Positions 25,606-42,382 are shown, counted from the first letter of the stretch. The stretch is 64,000 nt of DNA from Patiria pectinifera (GCA_029964075.1 CM057133.1:16702699-16766698), one strand, 5' to 3'. A program made the numbers and translations. Notes: generated by a model from the letters alone, not told the origin.

Positions 25606-26036
25606 CACTGTAAGCCTTAGTCTTGCCGCCGACTAACATTTTTTCAAGTTCTTTCTCAATAAGACCGGAATACCAGACCCTCTTAATTTTTGTGATTCGT
25701 CAGCACGAGAAAAGTACCAGCCTTACTGAAGTCAACCTTATAATTGAACAAAACTGACAACACACTCGACGATGTCCGGATGATATTCTCAAGAAATATA
25801 CCTACAATCCTGGCAAAATCTCGCTGGGCCCCCAACCCCCTGCCCCCGCCCCGTTCTATGTTGTCTCTCATTGCGCGGTGTGTGGTCCATCAGCTGGAGG
25901 GAACAACATTGACCGAAGGAGCGGGGGAGCAGGGAAGTGGGTGACAGTGGCAGGCTCAGGAAGTGTCTCAACAATTTTGGCCGGGATTGTAGCCCGGGCA
26001 AAATTGGGCTTAATAGAATTAACTGTCATTGACATG

Positions 26037-26873
26037 CAGGCGCGGATCCAGAGGTTTTTTTTGGGGGGGGGGGGGGGTCGAACCCCTCCCCTGCTCTTTC
26101 AAAGCAAAGCAAAGTAAAGCTAATCTGAAGCGATTATTATGCGTCTGACGGGCCTGAATCTGACGAGTCTGAGCCCCCCCCCCCCAGGCAGATGTTCCTA
26201 TAGATCCGTCTGTGACGTTAAGTTGGTAAATATAATTATGAATTGTGATATCGACTTGTTGATTTTCATTGTTGATCACCGTGGGATGACCGCGCCTGTG
26301 GTCAAAAGACCACCAGAGCGGGAGCTTGACCAATGGGGGGGGGGGGGGGGCAAATAGGCAGCGTGATATTCAGCTGATGGCTCGTCTGTTTATCAGTGGC
26401 ATTTTGACATCTTGCACTATTGCACTACTGATGCACATCATGAACAACGCCCTACGTTTTAATGTTTTTAAACATTTTTTTTTTATAGAATTCAGGATGA
26501 ACACGTACTGCTCACATTATTTTTCAGGAAAATAATGATTTATTACAGGCTAATGAAAGACTGTTGGAAACAGCGAACGGAACAGAGGCCTGATTAACAG
26601 TGTTAACAAACAAATCTGTAAAAAAAAACCTTTTCTAAAGGCGTCCATATAATGTTGAAATAGTAGTGTCGGAGTTGAGAATCTGTATCTGTCCAAATAC
26701 CGTAGAAGTCAGGTGCAGATACAGACGGGGTTGAAACACCCCCTGCCCCAGCGTTGAAAAACGAAATGTACAATTATTTTAATAACGACATGGTCCGCTT
26801 ATCCGCAACAATCGGATATGAACATCTGACGGGCCTGGACATCCCCCCCCACAAAATTCCTGGTCCGCCCTTG
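26037..26873. mobile_element. hAT-like repeat with G-runs, boundaries uncertain
   Basis: Starts CAGGCGCGGATCCAG followed by a T-run and a G-run. Possible right ends are near 26214 ('gatccgtctg') or 26873 ('ggtccgcccttg'). Two C-runs and a 14-G run lie inside. No 8-bp duplication is evident, so it may be two nested remnants. Confidence 0.45.
26357..26415 (+). repeat. Isolated fragment of the 28-33 kb array unit
   Basis: About 55 bp nearly identical to the start of each array unit ('gcgtgatattcagctgatgg' through 'gtggcattttgacat'), as at 30085-30130. It shows that the unit exists outside the array. Confidence 0.75.
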
Positions 26874-26969
26874 AACGCACATGATGCCTTTTCAAAAAAG
26901 CCTACATAATCACGGTGTTCAATGATGTGTAATGATGATTATCGTTACACAATTCACACGCAGAATTCT

Positions 26970-27042
26970 AAGGAAGCCGAATGGCCTAGTGGATAGATTC
27001 GTTGTCTTCGAATCGCGGAACCCGGGTTCGAATCCCGTTGGT
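26970..27042 (+). mobile_element. tRNA-Asp-like segment, probably SINE-derived
   Basis: Has 'tggcctagtggatagatt' (A-box-like), a well-paired anticodon arm (ATTCG/CGAAT) with loop TTGTCTT (would read GTC), and the T-arm 'cgggttcgaatcccg'. A T-run follows. The acceptor and D stems do not pair well, so this is more likely a tRNA-derived repeat than an active tRNA gene. Confidence 0.5.
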
Positions 27043-27109
27043 GTCTTTTTGCTTTTCAACGCACGCATTCAGTCATTATAAGATGTTTAATTTCCCATCG
27101 TAAATCACC

Positions 27110-27185
27110 AACGGTACCTTAGCTTAATCGGTAAGCACTGCGGCTGGTACTGTCCGTGAGTTCCAGGTTGGCGCCTTCGTACAGG
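27110..27185 (+). mobile_element. Second tRNA-like head
   Basis: 'taccttagcttaatcggtaa' resembles an A box, and 'gagttccaggttggcgcc' is a weak B box. It is followed to about 27410 by unique GC-rich sequence without an ORF I can identify. Confidence 0.35.
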
Positions 27186-27744
27186 TTCAGGGCATGTGGT
27201 CCACTCGGAGGATCAGGGCTTAGGGTGCCGCCCTGTTCCTCCCTTAGCTCTTTGCTTTTACATGGTGCCTGGCCCTCCGGGGTTATATGGATGGACAGGG
27301 AAGGAAGTGTGTATTGGCCGGGAACGCCGAGATCCCGGAAGAGCCCTAAGGGGTTGGCTGGGGCATTGTTATGGCTCAGACCGACCCCTGAATGCTTGGC
27401 TAGCACATAACTTTTTGAATTTTTTTTTAGCCACCGTTTATTCTTTTACTTTGGTTTAGTTTGATATTTACATCTGCTCGGCAGGTCTCCGGAAGTATTA
27501 AAAACGAAACAAAGGATGTCATTAATTAATGAATATTGAATAATTGATTATAATCAAAATTAGTTTCGTTCGATCATTATGACTACTATTATTATTAATG
27601 GCGCAATTTCCAATTGACGTAAGAAACGCCATAAACCCATACAATATACATCTTTCAACTAACGTTTCTTTAATATTGTGAACATTCCTGACAAATATAG
27701 TAATTCGCAAAAATAGGAAAAACGAACCAAAATATAAAAAAATG

Positions 27745-27997
27745 AGATCTAGCCCAGGACTCCCCGGGCACCGTGTTCTGTGGGCGACCCGCTTCAACCG
27801 CGCCGCGCCGTCTCCCCGACGCGGAGCACTGGCGCGGATAATAGCACTCTGCGGCGCTTCCAAAACCCCGGCGTCGGTCACTCCCGCCTTACACGTAACC
27901 CGGAAGACAGCACGGCTGGCCCCACTGGAGCGGAAGCCGGCCGGGGACAACCAAACCTCGGCCCCTTGGACGGCCGGGTTTTTCTCTCTCTGATCGA

Positions 27998-28033
<36 letters not shown>

Positions 28034-28053
28034 ACGACAGTTTTACTTCCTCT
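27745..28053 (-). pseudogene. rDNA fragment: ITS1 plus the 3' tip of 18S rRNA
   Basis: On the minus strand, 28053-27998 reads as the last about 56 nt of 18S rRNA, with the universal 3' block 'gtttccgtaggtgaacctgc' and the GGATCATTA end. GC-rich sequence typical of ITS1 continues to about 27745. Inside the 18S part, three bases of the conserved AACAAGG are missing and two extra bases lie nearby, so this copy is mutated. Homology stops abruptly on both sides into non-rDNA sequence. It is a dispersed rDNA fragment, not a working gene. Confidence 0.85.
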
Positions 28054-28611
28054 GAATATTTAACGCGTACGGACGAATAATTACGAATGCCTTGACATAA
28101 AAAATAGAGGAATTTTCGAGGAATTTTCGCAGGTGGGTGGAGGGGGGGGGGTGGTCCCCAGCAAAACAATTTTGAATGTAGACCGTTTTTTTCCTGACAC
28201 TCGGCCTCCTTAAAATCAAAAGGGGGGGGGGGGCCTTGTACCATATTTTCAATGGGGCGCTGTTAAAATCCGACGATTATTAACAATATATCACAGAATA
28301 ATGTTTATACCACCGAAACAAGCTGGTTCTGTACGTATTTTGTGCAAGGCGGACATTACTACTTCGAAACAAAATTGTGGTGTTGGAGCAGGGGGGGTGC
28401 ATTTTTTCATGAACTTCGATGACTTTTATTTTTGGACAGAGCTTGGGGGGTTTGACCCCCCTTTCTAGATCTGCGCCTTGACTGGTAATTTGTTGTACTT
28501 CCAGTTGCGTTATTCTTTAGCGCCTATTTTACTCACCTCAGGGCAGTGGCAGTGGCATAACGGGGGTGTGTGTTGCAGAGTGGCAAATTGCAACGGGCTT
28601 CAGCTATTAAG

Positions 28612-28961
28612 AGCGTTTTCAGGATTTCATTTGGGGGGGGGGGGGCTCAAACAAATGTTTTTTTTGCAAATTTGTTAAAAGTTGAATTGTTTTTGAAAAA
28701 AAATTACGCTCAAAATGTTTGGCCGCAGAAAAAATTGGTTTTTTTTTTAAGGGCGGCCTATTTTGACGTTGGTGGTGCCACTTACACCCCAATATACTAC
28801 TCGAATATAGGCTACATTCATATCACCAAGGCCAACTCGTGGGACTGAAAAAAAGAAAAAAAAAAGAAAAAAAACAAATTAACAACCTCTTTTTTTGGGG
28901 GGGGGGGGAGGGTGAGGGGCTCAAGCCCCCCCCCCAGGCCCTCCCACTGGGTGCGCCACTG
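28612..28961 (+). mobile_element. hAT MITE in array, 5'-truncated
   Basis: The right end 'gggtgcgccactg' finishes at 28961 and is followed by CGAGCCAG. The left end is lost: 'caggatttcatt' starts directly after unit sequence. Confidence 0.65.
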
Positions 28962-29696
28962 CGAGCCAGGCGGGGACGCGCGAAGCGTGATATTCAGCGT
29001 GATGTTCAGCTGATGGCTCGTCTGTTTATTAGTGGCATTTTGACATTTTGCAAAACTTCCGATGATGAATATCAACGACCCGCCAAAAGCGTGGAACACA
29101 ACAGGCGACAGGGGCGGATCGATGAATTTTCGCAGGGGGTCCAAAAGCGTGGATCAAAACAGGCGACAGGGGCGGATCGATGAATTTTCGCAGGGGGGGG
29201 GGGGTCCCAAACAAAACAATTTTGAATGTAGATCGTTTTTTCCCGGACACTTGGCCTCCTTAAAACTATAAGGGGGGGGGGGGGAACTTGTACCATTTTT
29301 CCAATGGGGGCGCTGTTCAAATTCGACGATTATTAACAACATATCACAAAATAATGTACCACCGAAACAAGCTGATTCTGTTCGTATTTCGTGCAAGGCG
29401 GACATTATTACTTCCAAAATTGTACTATATTTTCAATGGGGGCGCTGTTCAAATCCGACGATTATTAACAATTTAGCACAAAATAATGTACATTCCACCG
29501 AACTAAGCTGGTGCTGTACGTATTTTGTGCAAGGCGGACATTATTGCTTCGATACAAAATTGGGGTGTCGGAGCAGGGGGGGGGGGGGGGTTCGCATTTT
29601 TTTATTGAATTTAGATGGAATTTTTTTTTCCAGAGCTGGATTTTTTTGAGCCCCTTTTCTCTAGATCTGCGGCTTCAGCTATTAAGAGCAAGCCAG

Positions 29697-30044
29697 CAGT
29701 GGCGCAACCAGGATTTCGGGTTTTGTTGGGGTTGGGGGGCTCAAACAATTTTTTTTTACAAATTTGTAAAAAGTTTAATTTTTTTCAAAAAATTACGCTC
29801 AAATTGTTTGGCTGCAAGAAAATGTGTTTTTTTTTGGGGGCGGCCTATTTTGACGTTGGTGGCGCCACTTACACCCCTATTATACTACTCGAAAAAAAAA
29901 GGCCACATTCCTATCACCAAGGCCAACTCGTGGGACTAAACAAAAAAAAAATTAAAAAAAATTAAAAGAATTGACAACCTCTTTTTTTCATAGGGGGGGG
30001 GGAGGCTCAAGCCCCCCGAGGTCCCCCCACTGGGTGCGCCACTG
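29697..30044 (+). mobile_element. hAT MITE in array, 348 bp
   Basis: Ends CAGTGGCGCAACCAGG and CTGGGTGCGCCACTG. Flanks are CAAGCCAG (29689-29696) and CAGGCCAG (30045-30052), an 8-bp duplication with one mismatch. Confidence 0.85.
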
Positions 30045-30589
30045 CAGGCCAGGCGGGGACGCGAGAAGCGTGATGTTCAGCGTGATATTCAGCTGATGGC
30101 TCATCTGTTTATCAGTGGCATTTTGACATTTTGCAAAACTTCCGATGATGAATATCAACGAACCGCCAAAAGCGTGGATCACAACAGGCGACAGGGGCGG
30201 ATCGATGAATTTTTGCAGGGGGGTCCCCAGCAAAACAATTTTGAATGTAGATCGTTTTTTCCTGGACACTTGGCCTCTTTAAAACTATCAGGGGGGGGGG
30301 GACTTCTACCATTTTTCCAATGGGGGCGCTGTTCAAATTCGACGATTATTAACAACATATCACAAAATAATGTACCACCGAAACAAGCTGATTCTGTTTG
30401 TATTTCGTGCAAGGCGGACATTATTACTTCCAAAATTGTACTATATTTTCAATGGGGGCGCTGTTCAAATCCGACGATTATTAACAATATAGCACAAAAT
30501 AATGTACATTCCACCGAAATAAGCTGGTGCTGTACGTATTTTGTGCAAGGCGGACATTATTGCTTCGATACAAAATTGGGGTGTCGGAG

Positions 30590-30787
30590 GAAAAAAAAGA
30601 GGTTGTTAATTTTTTTATTTTTTTTTAATTCTTATTTTGTTTAGTCCCACGAGTTGGCCTTGGTGATATGAATGTGGCCTGCTTTCGAGTAGTATAATAG
30701 GGGTGTAAGTGGCGCCACCAACGTCAAAATAGGCCGCCCCCCCAAAAAAAACCAACATTTTTTTGCAGCCAACAATTTTGAGCATGG
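30590..30787 (-). mobile_element. Inverted partial hAT MITE copy
   Basis: The reverse complement of the right two-thirds of the 29697-30044 element, including 'ggcgccaccaacgtcaaaat'. It replaces part of the second G-run module in the unit starting at 30068. Confidence 0.75.
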
Positions 30788-30878
30788 AATTTCCATGGAA
30801 TTTTTTTTTTCCAGAGCTGGATTTTTTTTGAACCCCTTTTCTCTAGATCTGCGGCTTCAGCTATTAAGAGCAAGCCAG

Positions 30879-31215
30879 AAGGGCGCAACCAGGATTTCGG
30901 GTTTTTTTTAGGGGAAGGGGGGCTCAAACAAATTTTTTTAAAACAAATTTGTTAAAATTATGCTCGAAATTTTTGGCTGCAAGAATTTTGTTTTTTTTTA
31001 GTGGGGGCCGGCCTATTTTGACGTTGGTGGCGCCACTTACACCCCCATTATACTACTCGAAAACAGGCCACATTCATATCACCAAGGCCAATTCGTGGGA
31101 CAAAAAAAAATTAAAATTCAAACAAAATTCAAAAAATTGACAACCTCTTTTTTTCTTTGGGGGGGGGGGGAGGAGGCTAGAGCTCCACGAGGACTCCCCA
31201 CTGGGTGCGCCACTG
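30879..31215 (+). mobile_element. hAT MITE in array, damaged left tip
   Basis: Begins AAGGGCGCAACCAGG in place of CAGTGGCG and ends GTGCGCCACTG. Flanks are CAAGCCAG (30871-30878) and CGAGCCAG (31216-31223). Confidence 0.8.
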
Positions 31216-32010
31216 CGAGCCAGGCGGGGACGCACGAAGCGTGATATTCAGCGTGATGTTTAGCTGATGGCTCGTCTGTTTATCAGTGGCATTTTGACAT
31301 TTTGCAAAACTTCCGATGATGAATATCAACGAACCGCCAAAAGCGTGGATCACAACAGGCGACAGGGGCGGATCGATGAATTTTTGCAGGGGGGTCCCCA
31401 GCAAAACAATTTTGAATGTAGACCGTTTTTTTCCGGACACTTGGCCTCCATAAGACTATAAGGGGGGGGGGGGGGGGCTTGTACCATTTTTCCAATGGGG
31501 GCGCTGTTCAAATTCGACGATTATAATTTATTAACAACATATCACAAAATAATGTACCACCGAAACAAGCTGATTCTGTTCGTATTTCGTGCAAGGCGGA
31601 CATTATTACTTCCAAAATTGTACTATATTTTCAATGGGGGCGCTGTTCAAATCCAACGATTATTAACAATATAGCACAAGATAATGCACATTCCACCGAA
31701 CTAAGCTGGTTCTGTACGTATTTTGTGCAAGGCGGACATTATTGCTTCGATACAAAATTGGGGTGTCGGAGCAGGGAGGGGGGGGGGGGTTTCGGATTTT
31801 TTTTTCATGAATTTCCATGGAATTGTTTTTCAGAGCTGGATTTTTTTTACCCCACTTTCTCTAGATCTGCGCCTTGATTGATGAATTTTTATCTTCCATT
31901 TCCGTTATTCTTCAGCGCCTATTTTACTCACCTCAGGGTAATGGCATAACGGGTGTGTGTGTTGCAGAGTGGCAAATTGCAACCGGCTACAGCTATTAAG
32001 AGCGAGCCAG

Positions 32011-32375
32011 CAGTGGCGCACCCAGGATTTCGTGGTTTTTTTTATGGGGGGGGGGGGGGGCTCAAACCATTATGTTTTTCTGACAAATTTGTTAAAGGTT
32101 GCATTTTTTTCGAAAAAAAGATTTGCCCAAATTTTGTGGCCGCAGAGAAAAATTGGGTTTTTTTTTAGGGCGGCCTATTTTGACGTTGGTGGCGCCACTC
32201 GCACCCCTATTATACTACTCGAAAATAGGACACATTCATATCACCAAGGCCAACTCGTGGGACTAAGCAAAACAGATTTAAAACAAATTTAAAAAAAATT
32301 GAGAACCTCTTTTTTCTGAGGGGGGGGGGGGGGAGGCCTAAGCCCCCCGAGGTCCCCCCACTGGGTGCGCCACTG
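32011..32375 (+). mobile_element. hAT MITE in array with perfect 8-bp duplication
   Basis: Ends CAGTGGCGCACCCAGG and CTGGGTGCGCCACTG. The flanks are identical CGAGCCAG (32003-32010 and 32376-32383), the best-preserved target duplication in the array. Confidence 0.9.
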
Positions 32376-33076
32376 CGAGCCAGGCGTGGACGCGCGAAGC
32401 GTGATATTCAGCGTGATGTTCAGCTGATGGCTCGTCTGTTTATTAGTGGCATTTTGACATTTTGCAAAACTTCCGATGATGAATATCAACGACCCGCCAA
32501 AAGCGTGGATCACAACAGGCGACAGGGGCGGATCGATGAATTTTCGCAGGGGGTCCAAATGCGTGTATCAAAACAGGCGACAGGGGCGGATCGATGAATT
32601 GTCGTAGGGGGGGGGGGGGCCCAGCAAAACAATTTTGAATGTAGACCGTTTACTTGGCCTCCTTAAAACTATAAGGGGGGGGGGGACTTGTACCATGATT
32701 TTCAATGGGGGCGCTGTTCAAATCCGACGATTATTAACAACATATCACAGGATAATGTACCACCGAAACAAGCTGATTCTGTTCGTATTTCGTGCAAGGC
32801 GGACATTTGCTTCGATACAAAATTGGGGTGTCGGAGTTGGGGGGGGGGGGGGTTCGCATTTTTTTCATGAATTTCCATGGAATTGTTTTTTTCAGAGCTG
32901 GAATTTGTTGACCCCCCTTTCTCTAGATCTGCGCCTTGATTGATACATTTTTGTTCTTCCATTTCCGTTATTCTTCAGCGCTTTTTTTACTCACCTCAGG
33001 GTAATGGCATAACGGGTGTGTGTGTTGCAGAGTGGCAAATTGCAACCGGCTACAGCCGCTATTAAGAGCGAGCCAG

Positions 33077-33426
33077 CAGTGCCGCACCCAGGATTTCGTT
33101 TTTTTTTTTATGGGGGGGGGGGGGTGCTAAAACAATTATTTTTTTCTTACAAATTTGTTAAAGGTTGAATTTTTTTTCGAAAAAAAGATTTGCCCAAATA
33201 TTTTGGCCGCAGAGAAAAATTGTTTTTTTTTTGTAGGGGCGGCCAAATTTGACGTTGGTGGCGCCACTTGCACCCCTATTATACTACTCGAAAACAGGCC
33301 AAATTCATATCACCAAGGCCAAATCGTGGGACTGGAAAAAAAACCCACACCACCCAAAAATTACAACCTCTTTTTTGGGGGGTGGTGGGGGGAGAGGGGG
33401 GTTGGTGGGTGGGTTCAAGCCCCCAG
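33077..33426 (+). mobile_element. hAT MITE in array, right end lost
   Basis: Left end CAGTGCCGCACCCAGG after CGAGCCAG (33069-33076). The right end runs into another hAT-type element at 33427 and the usual 'gcgccactg' terminus is missing. Confidence 0.7.
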
Positions 33427-33604
33427 CAGTGGCGTAGCCACGGGTTGGGGGGGGGGGCGACAGCCCCCCATTAAACCTTGTCGCCCCCAGTCGCCCCCAC
33501 TGAGATTTTGAGTTGCTAAAAAAATTATCATTGATCTACATGACGCTCCCCCCTCCCCATGAAATGTTTCAGCCCCCACTGAAAAATCCCTGGCAACGCC
33601 ACTG
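33427..33604. mobile_element. Short hAT-type MITE, 178 bp
   Basis: Ends CAGTGGCGTAGCCACGGG and CCCTGGCAACGCCACTG, near-perfect inverted repeats. The flanks do not match, consistent with insertion at, or recombination with, the end of the array. Confidence 0.7.
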
Positions 33605-34740
33605 CAAGAAATTTCATGACTTAAGGTCAAAGGGTTTTGGAATTATGGCTAATTAATTATTCATATGTACGAATGGTAATTCTGCTCTATTGTGTACGAC
33701 GTATATGGGAAAATTCAGTTTTCAGGGCGCCTAGTGCCAGAATGTTTTTTTAAGGCTATCGCAGAAAAAGTCGAGGGGGGGGAGGCGGATTCCGACCCCG
33801 GCCCTTTTAGGGTTAATTGACTAAAAAGGGAGTCTCAGAGAAAAATTAAAACAATACGTACCTTGTTAAAGCCCTGTTAAAGATTAGATAATATTTCACA
33901 TGATTATTCATGTTCACGCGACATCTGCTTCGGATTACTTTTTTTCTCGCATAAGGCTTAAATGGTTTATCGCCCTCATAACGCCGGGCCTTGCCTGTTG
34001 TTTCCAGGCGTACATCTTCACAAAACATAAGAGCTGTAAAATTGTGAGGCTAAAGTATCTTAGGAAACATTTTAAACCGGATTTAATTAAACAATTCGTT
34101 GATTCATTTTAATTGTTTTAAAAACACAACAGAAAGAACAAGAATCAAGTATCTGCGCACAAGAGATGGGAAGTGTACAAAAAAGTATGAAATGAAAAGG
34201 ACAAAGGACGAAAACAAAGCACCAAATTAGAGACCGCGTGAATCAATTAGTTCCGTAAAAGAAAAAAGGCCACAATTAAAAAAAAAACAACCTGTAGTCG
34301 AATGAGATGAATTGAACTAGTGGAGGTCGTAAACCCGATTGCACCGTAAAAATTAAACTATAAGCCTCAAGGTTTCAGGCCAGCTTGTTTAAAAATTGCC
34401 TTCTCTGATAATATGACTATTATTACACCAGTCACTTTCTCTCTTAAAAGAGGGTTTTGTGCCACAGGTTGAGGTGTTAGGCATAAACTTGTTAAAGGGG
34501 TCTAGCAGTATTGGGACTTTCAGCTTGAAATACGGCTGAAATTTAACCCGAAACTGCTTTATTTTCCGAAGGAGTGCATGGAGGATCATTTTTCAAAACG
34601 ACGATGGGTGCCAAGGGTATTCGTCTTTGGACTGGACAAAGTCATCAAAAGGTTACTTTATTTACTACTAAAAAAATCGAATAGGAAATACAAGATGTTA
34701 AAACAAGGTTAATGTGATGCGTGCGTTTTGATTACTGTTG
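33605..34740. other. Intergenic, no gene recognised
   Basis: AT-rich sequence with one G-run (33774-33785). No exon, tRNA or terminal-repeat element was recognised on either strand. Confidence 0.4.
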
Positions 34741-34744
34741 TGCA

Positions 34745-35155
34745 CATTTTCAATGTGATGAGTATTAAGAGCCCATGCAATATATTTTGTTTAATGCAAT
34801 CTTTGAAAATGCACCCTGGTGTCCCATTTATTTAACCGTATTGTCAATTTTCCCCCTATTTTCAATGGTATTTTGGTGCCTTTTTTGTTTTCACAATTCA
34901 TGAGCAAAAACGTGATTTCATTTCAGGCAGAAACCTCAAAGTTAAAGTTATTTCAGCACCAACAGTTGCTGGATGTTTTACTGTAGTAACTTTTCCTTAA
35001 TTTTCTGTGCATTCGTTGTTAGTACATGGCATAAGCCAATGAGCAAACTGTTCATACAGATGTTTTCAATGAGCAAATGTTTGGGTTCACAGTATGAGCA
35101 GAAAACCCCTAAAATGAACAGTGTCTTCCTGAAATGACATCACAGCAACAGCACC
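34745..35155 (-). repeat. Dispersed repeat inverted relative to 46717-47245
   Basis: Blocks 'gcccatgcaatatattttg', 'ctttgaaaatgcacc', 'tttgggttcac' and 'cagtgtcttcctgaaatgac' recur as reverse complements, in reverse order, at 46717-47245. Confidence 0.65.
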
Positions 35156-35611
35156 TTCCGTTGACTATAAAATCATGTTTAAAGAAGTGCACTTTTGAAT
35201 ACAATTAACCAAAGGAGGATGTCAAATAGATTTATATACATTTAAGAGAAGTAAAAAAAGTCGCGCATTCTTTCAAGCACCCTTGAAGATATTGTAATCC
35301 AAACTTCACGTGAACTGATGTAAGAATCAGTTAAGACAAGAATCTACCCTGATGCTCGCTCCCACGGACTTTTGGAAAAAAGGATTAATATTTATTTATG
35401 AACAAGAAGCCGAATCGAATAAGCCCTGCATTTCAATTGTTTCAGAGTTAAGATGCGTGCGATTTTTAATCAGATTAAAGACAGTGCATCATTAAAATAG
35501 ACAAGATACCATGCAGGTTTTTAATTAAACCCGTTAATGCGATAAAGGAAAGAGTACGTTTTTTTTTAAAATACGACTGACGCAACGATAGCTATCGCGG
35601 TCTAGAAATGT

Positions 35612-35619
35612 TATAAATA
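35612..35619 (+). promoter_or_regulatory. TATA box of the protease gene
   Basis: TATAAATA lies about 370 bp upstream of the protease ATG. Transcription probably starts near 35640. The first noncoding exon would end at 35688 before GTGAGT and splice to the acceptor ending at 35980, just 5 bases before ATG 35986. Confidence 0.6.
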
Positions 35620-35985
35620 CGGGGACAATTTTTGGTTGAAGTCATTCTTGTTTTTGGACCTCGTCGAGACTGAGGCTGAACAACAAAGGTGAGTGTCCGA
35701 TTTTTTGAATATTTCAACAGTTCCGCCTGTTTTTCAAAGGTGACTCATGCTCTCTAATATTAGATGTGCCGAGGAGATAACACACAAATTCTTCGTGGCA
35801 CATTCAGTAAAACGAACTATTTTTATAGCTTCCCAAAAGCCAGAGAAGGTTTGAGAGATATTTAAATTCAAACCACGACCATTAGCTTTTGCTGTCAAGC
35901 GGTTCAAAATATTATAGAAACTTGGTGTTGAATATTGTAATAATATGCAATAATTGTATCGAATGATTATCATTTCGCAGCAACC

Positions 35986-40940
<4,955 letters not shown>

Positions 40941-41910
40941 ACGAACGCGTTCCGGTTGCATCGGGCCTGAAAACTACATGGTACGCACAACATTTGAAGT
41001 CATTGAGGTAGTTCGATTAGGGACCGCTGGTTGACTAGTGTATGAGCTGTGACGCAACTTACGCTTGCGCACTATATAGCAAAGAAAACCACCCCTGCCA
41101 AACGTTGGCCAAAACGTCATCACAAAACTTCCTGGTCCTGGTTCCTTGCTGCGCATTATGATGCGCACGGATATTGGTAACCAGCGATTTGTAGACCTTT
41201 AGGCCCTACTGTGCTAAATCGAACGTGCTCAATGTTGATAAGTTTAACTCTCAACTGACACATTCTAAAGAATGGCCAAAAAAACCCAGTGATGCCTAAT
41301 ATTCATCACAAAAACGAAAACTGGAGTTCATGGGAGCCAGATGTTTGTCTTAAGAAGAGGTTACTAAAGTGTGATGTAGAAATTATTCGCTTTTATCCAA
41401 CATCCACGCAAAGAGGGCGCTCTTTCAGGCTAAAGCGCCCTCAAGAGAAAATTTCTACGTATCAATTTCCGCTCAAGGTCACAATCACGGTCGTGTCCGA
41501 AACCAGCGCAACTTTTTCTTTTACTGCCAACGATAATTATGGTTTCGTGAAATGTCAAAAACCACATCTAAAGCAGCCAAACAACGCTTCATGTTAATTT
41601 CATTTCTTTTTCATTTTATTCCATGCAGGATTTGATGTTCTTCGCGGCATTAGAAACTCATCGGCGACCATCAAGTCTATGGATCTTAGGGCTCCGTTAA
41701 TTATTTAATTTAAGATATGAATTAGTAATCAATTTGTTGATCAGTGACTGAATGAACCGGTCATTGTGCCCCAAATATTTCCCAGGAAAATCTATGGCTT
41801 CCAGGAAAATCTAACTTTTGGCTTTTCAAGGTGAAATGTAAAACATTCCAGTGTTTGTAAAAGTTACAAACAATGTACTTTGATTGATATTTAAATTTTG
41901 AAATAAATAA
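40941..41910 (+). other. Protease 3'UTR and downstream; possible poly(A) signal at 41902-41907
   Basis: No second gene is recognised. An AATAAA at 41902-41907 could end a long protease 3'UTR, but this is unsupported and an earlier cryptic site is possible. Confidence 0.3.
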
Positions 41911-42164
41911 TGTGAAACAAAGGAGTTTTACTGTATTTTGTCCTTAGTTGTCTGGAACATTGTGCCATCATCTGACATTGTTGTGTGGGATTGTCTATCG
42001 GATTTCGTCCTGCTCCCGACCAATTGACGCGCATGCTGTTTTGGAACTGCGTTTGTTGTGCTGTCCTATAAGTTGTCTTTTACAGTTTTTTCGGACTTTC
42101 CATATAGAACACAAAAGGGATAAAAGAGCACCATGCCATGTGCATATTGATATATGGAGACGTC

Positions 42165-42240
42165 ATACAGGGGCGGATCCAGGGAGGTTTGCTGGGGGGA
42201 GGGGTGTCAGGCCCGTCAGATTTTCTATGTCCTCTGGATC
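42165..42240. mobile_element. hAT-like terminus
   Basis: 'caggggcggatccagggagg' followed by a G-rich stretch, like the start of other G-run elements here. No right end was found. Confidence 0.4.
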
Positions 42241-42332
42241 TATACGATACGTCCAGAGGACTTCAAGTCATTGGCTCGCGTATTTCGTAAATCGACCTGG
42301 ACAGTTTTTATTGGTCTCAGCGTGCCAGCGTG

Positions 42333-42382
42333 TCAGTCAGATACGAAGATATATACATGTATATATCTTCGTATCTGACTGA
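42333..42382. repeat. Perfect 50-bp palindrome
   Basis: Arms 42333-42356 and 42359-42382 are exact reverse complements around a central AT, so the whole can form a loopless cruciform. The centre is TATACATGTATA. A (GACT)n run follows to about 42397. Confidence 0.95.

Larger units (their letters stand above)
28119..33425 (+). repeat. Tandem array of about 1.1-kb units
   Basis: Units can be phased on 'gcgtgatattcagcgtgatg' or its variant at 28985, 30068, 31239 and 32399 (spacings 1083, 1171, 1160), with a partial unit before 28985. Each carries in order: a 'ggcggatcgatgaatttt' block, a G-run, one or two 'gggggcgctgttcaaat' modules, a second G-run, and an embedded hAT MITE. No unit encodes a recognisable protein; short reading frames are shadows of repeats. 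The unit at 30068 also carries an inverted piece of the MITE (about 30590-30787). Confidence 0.9.

Noticed and set aside
26970..27042. Functional tRNA-Asp gene
   Set aside because: The anticodon and T arms look good, but the acceptor and D stems do not pair, so a SINE head is more likely.
27186..27410. Conserved-looking GC-rich block after the second tRNA-like head
   Set aside because: Open on both strands for about 90 codons but without recognisable domain or splice signals; probably part of a repeat.
29511..30644. Open frames of 116-182 codons in the 28-33 kb array
   Set aside because: They run through G-runs and repeated modules, change frame between units and match no family; they are repeat shadows.
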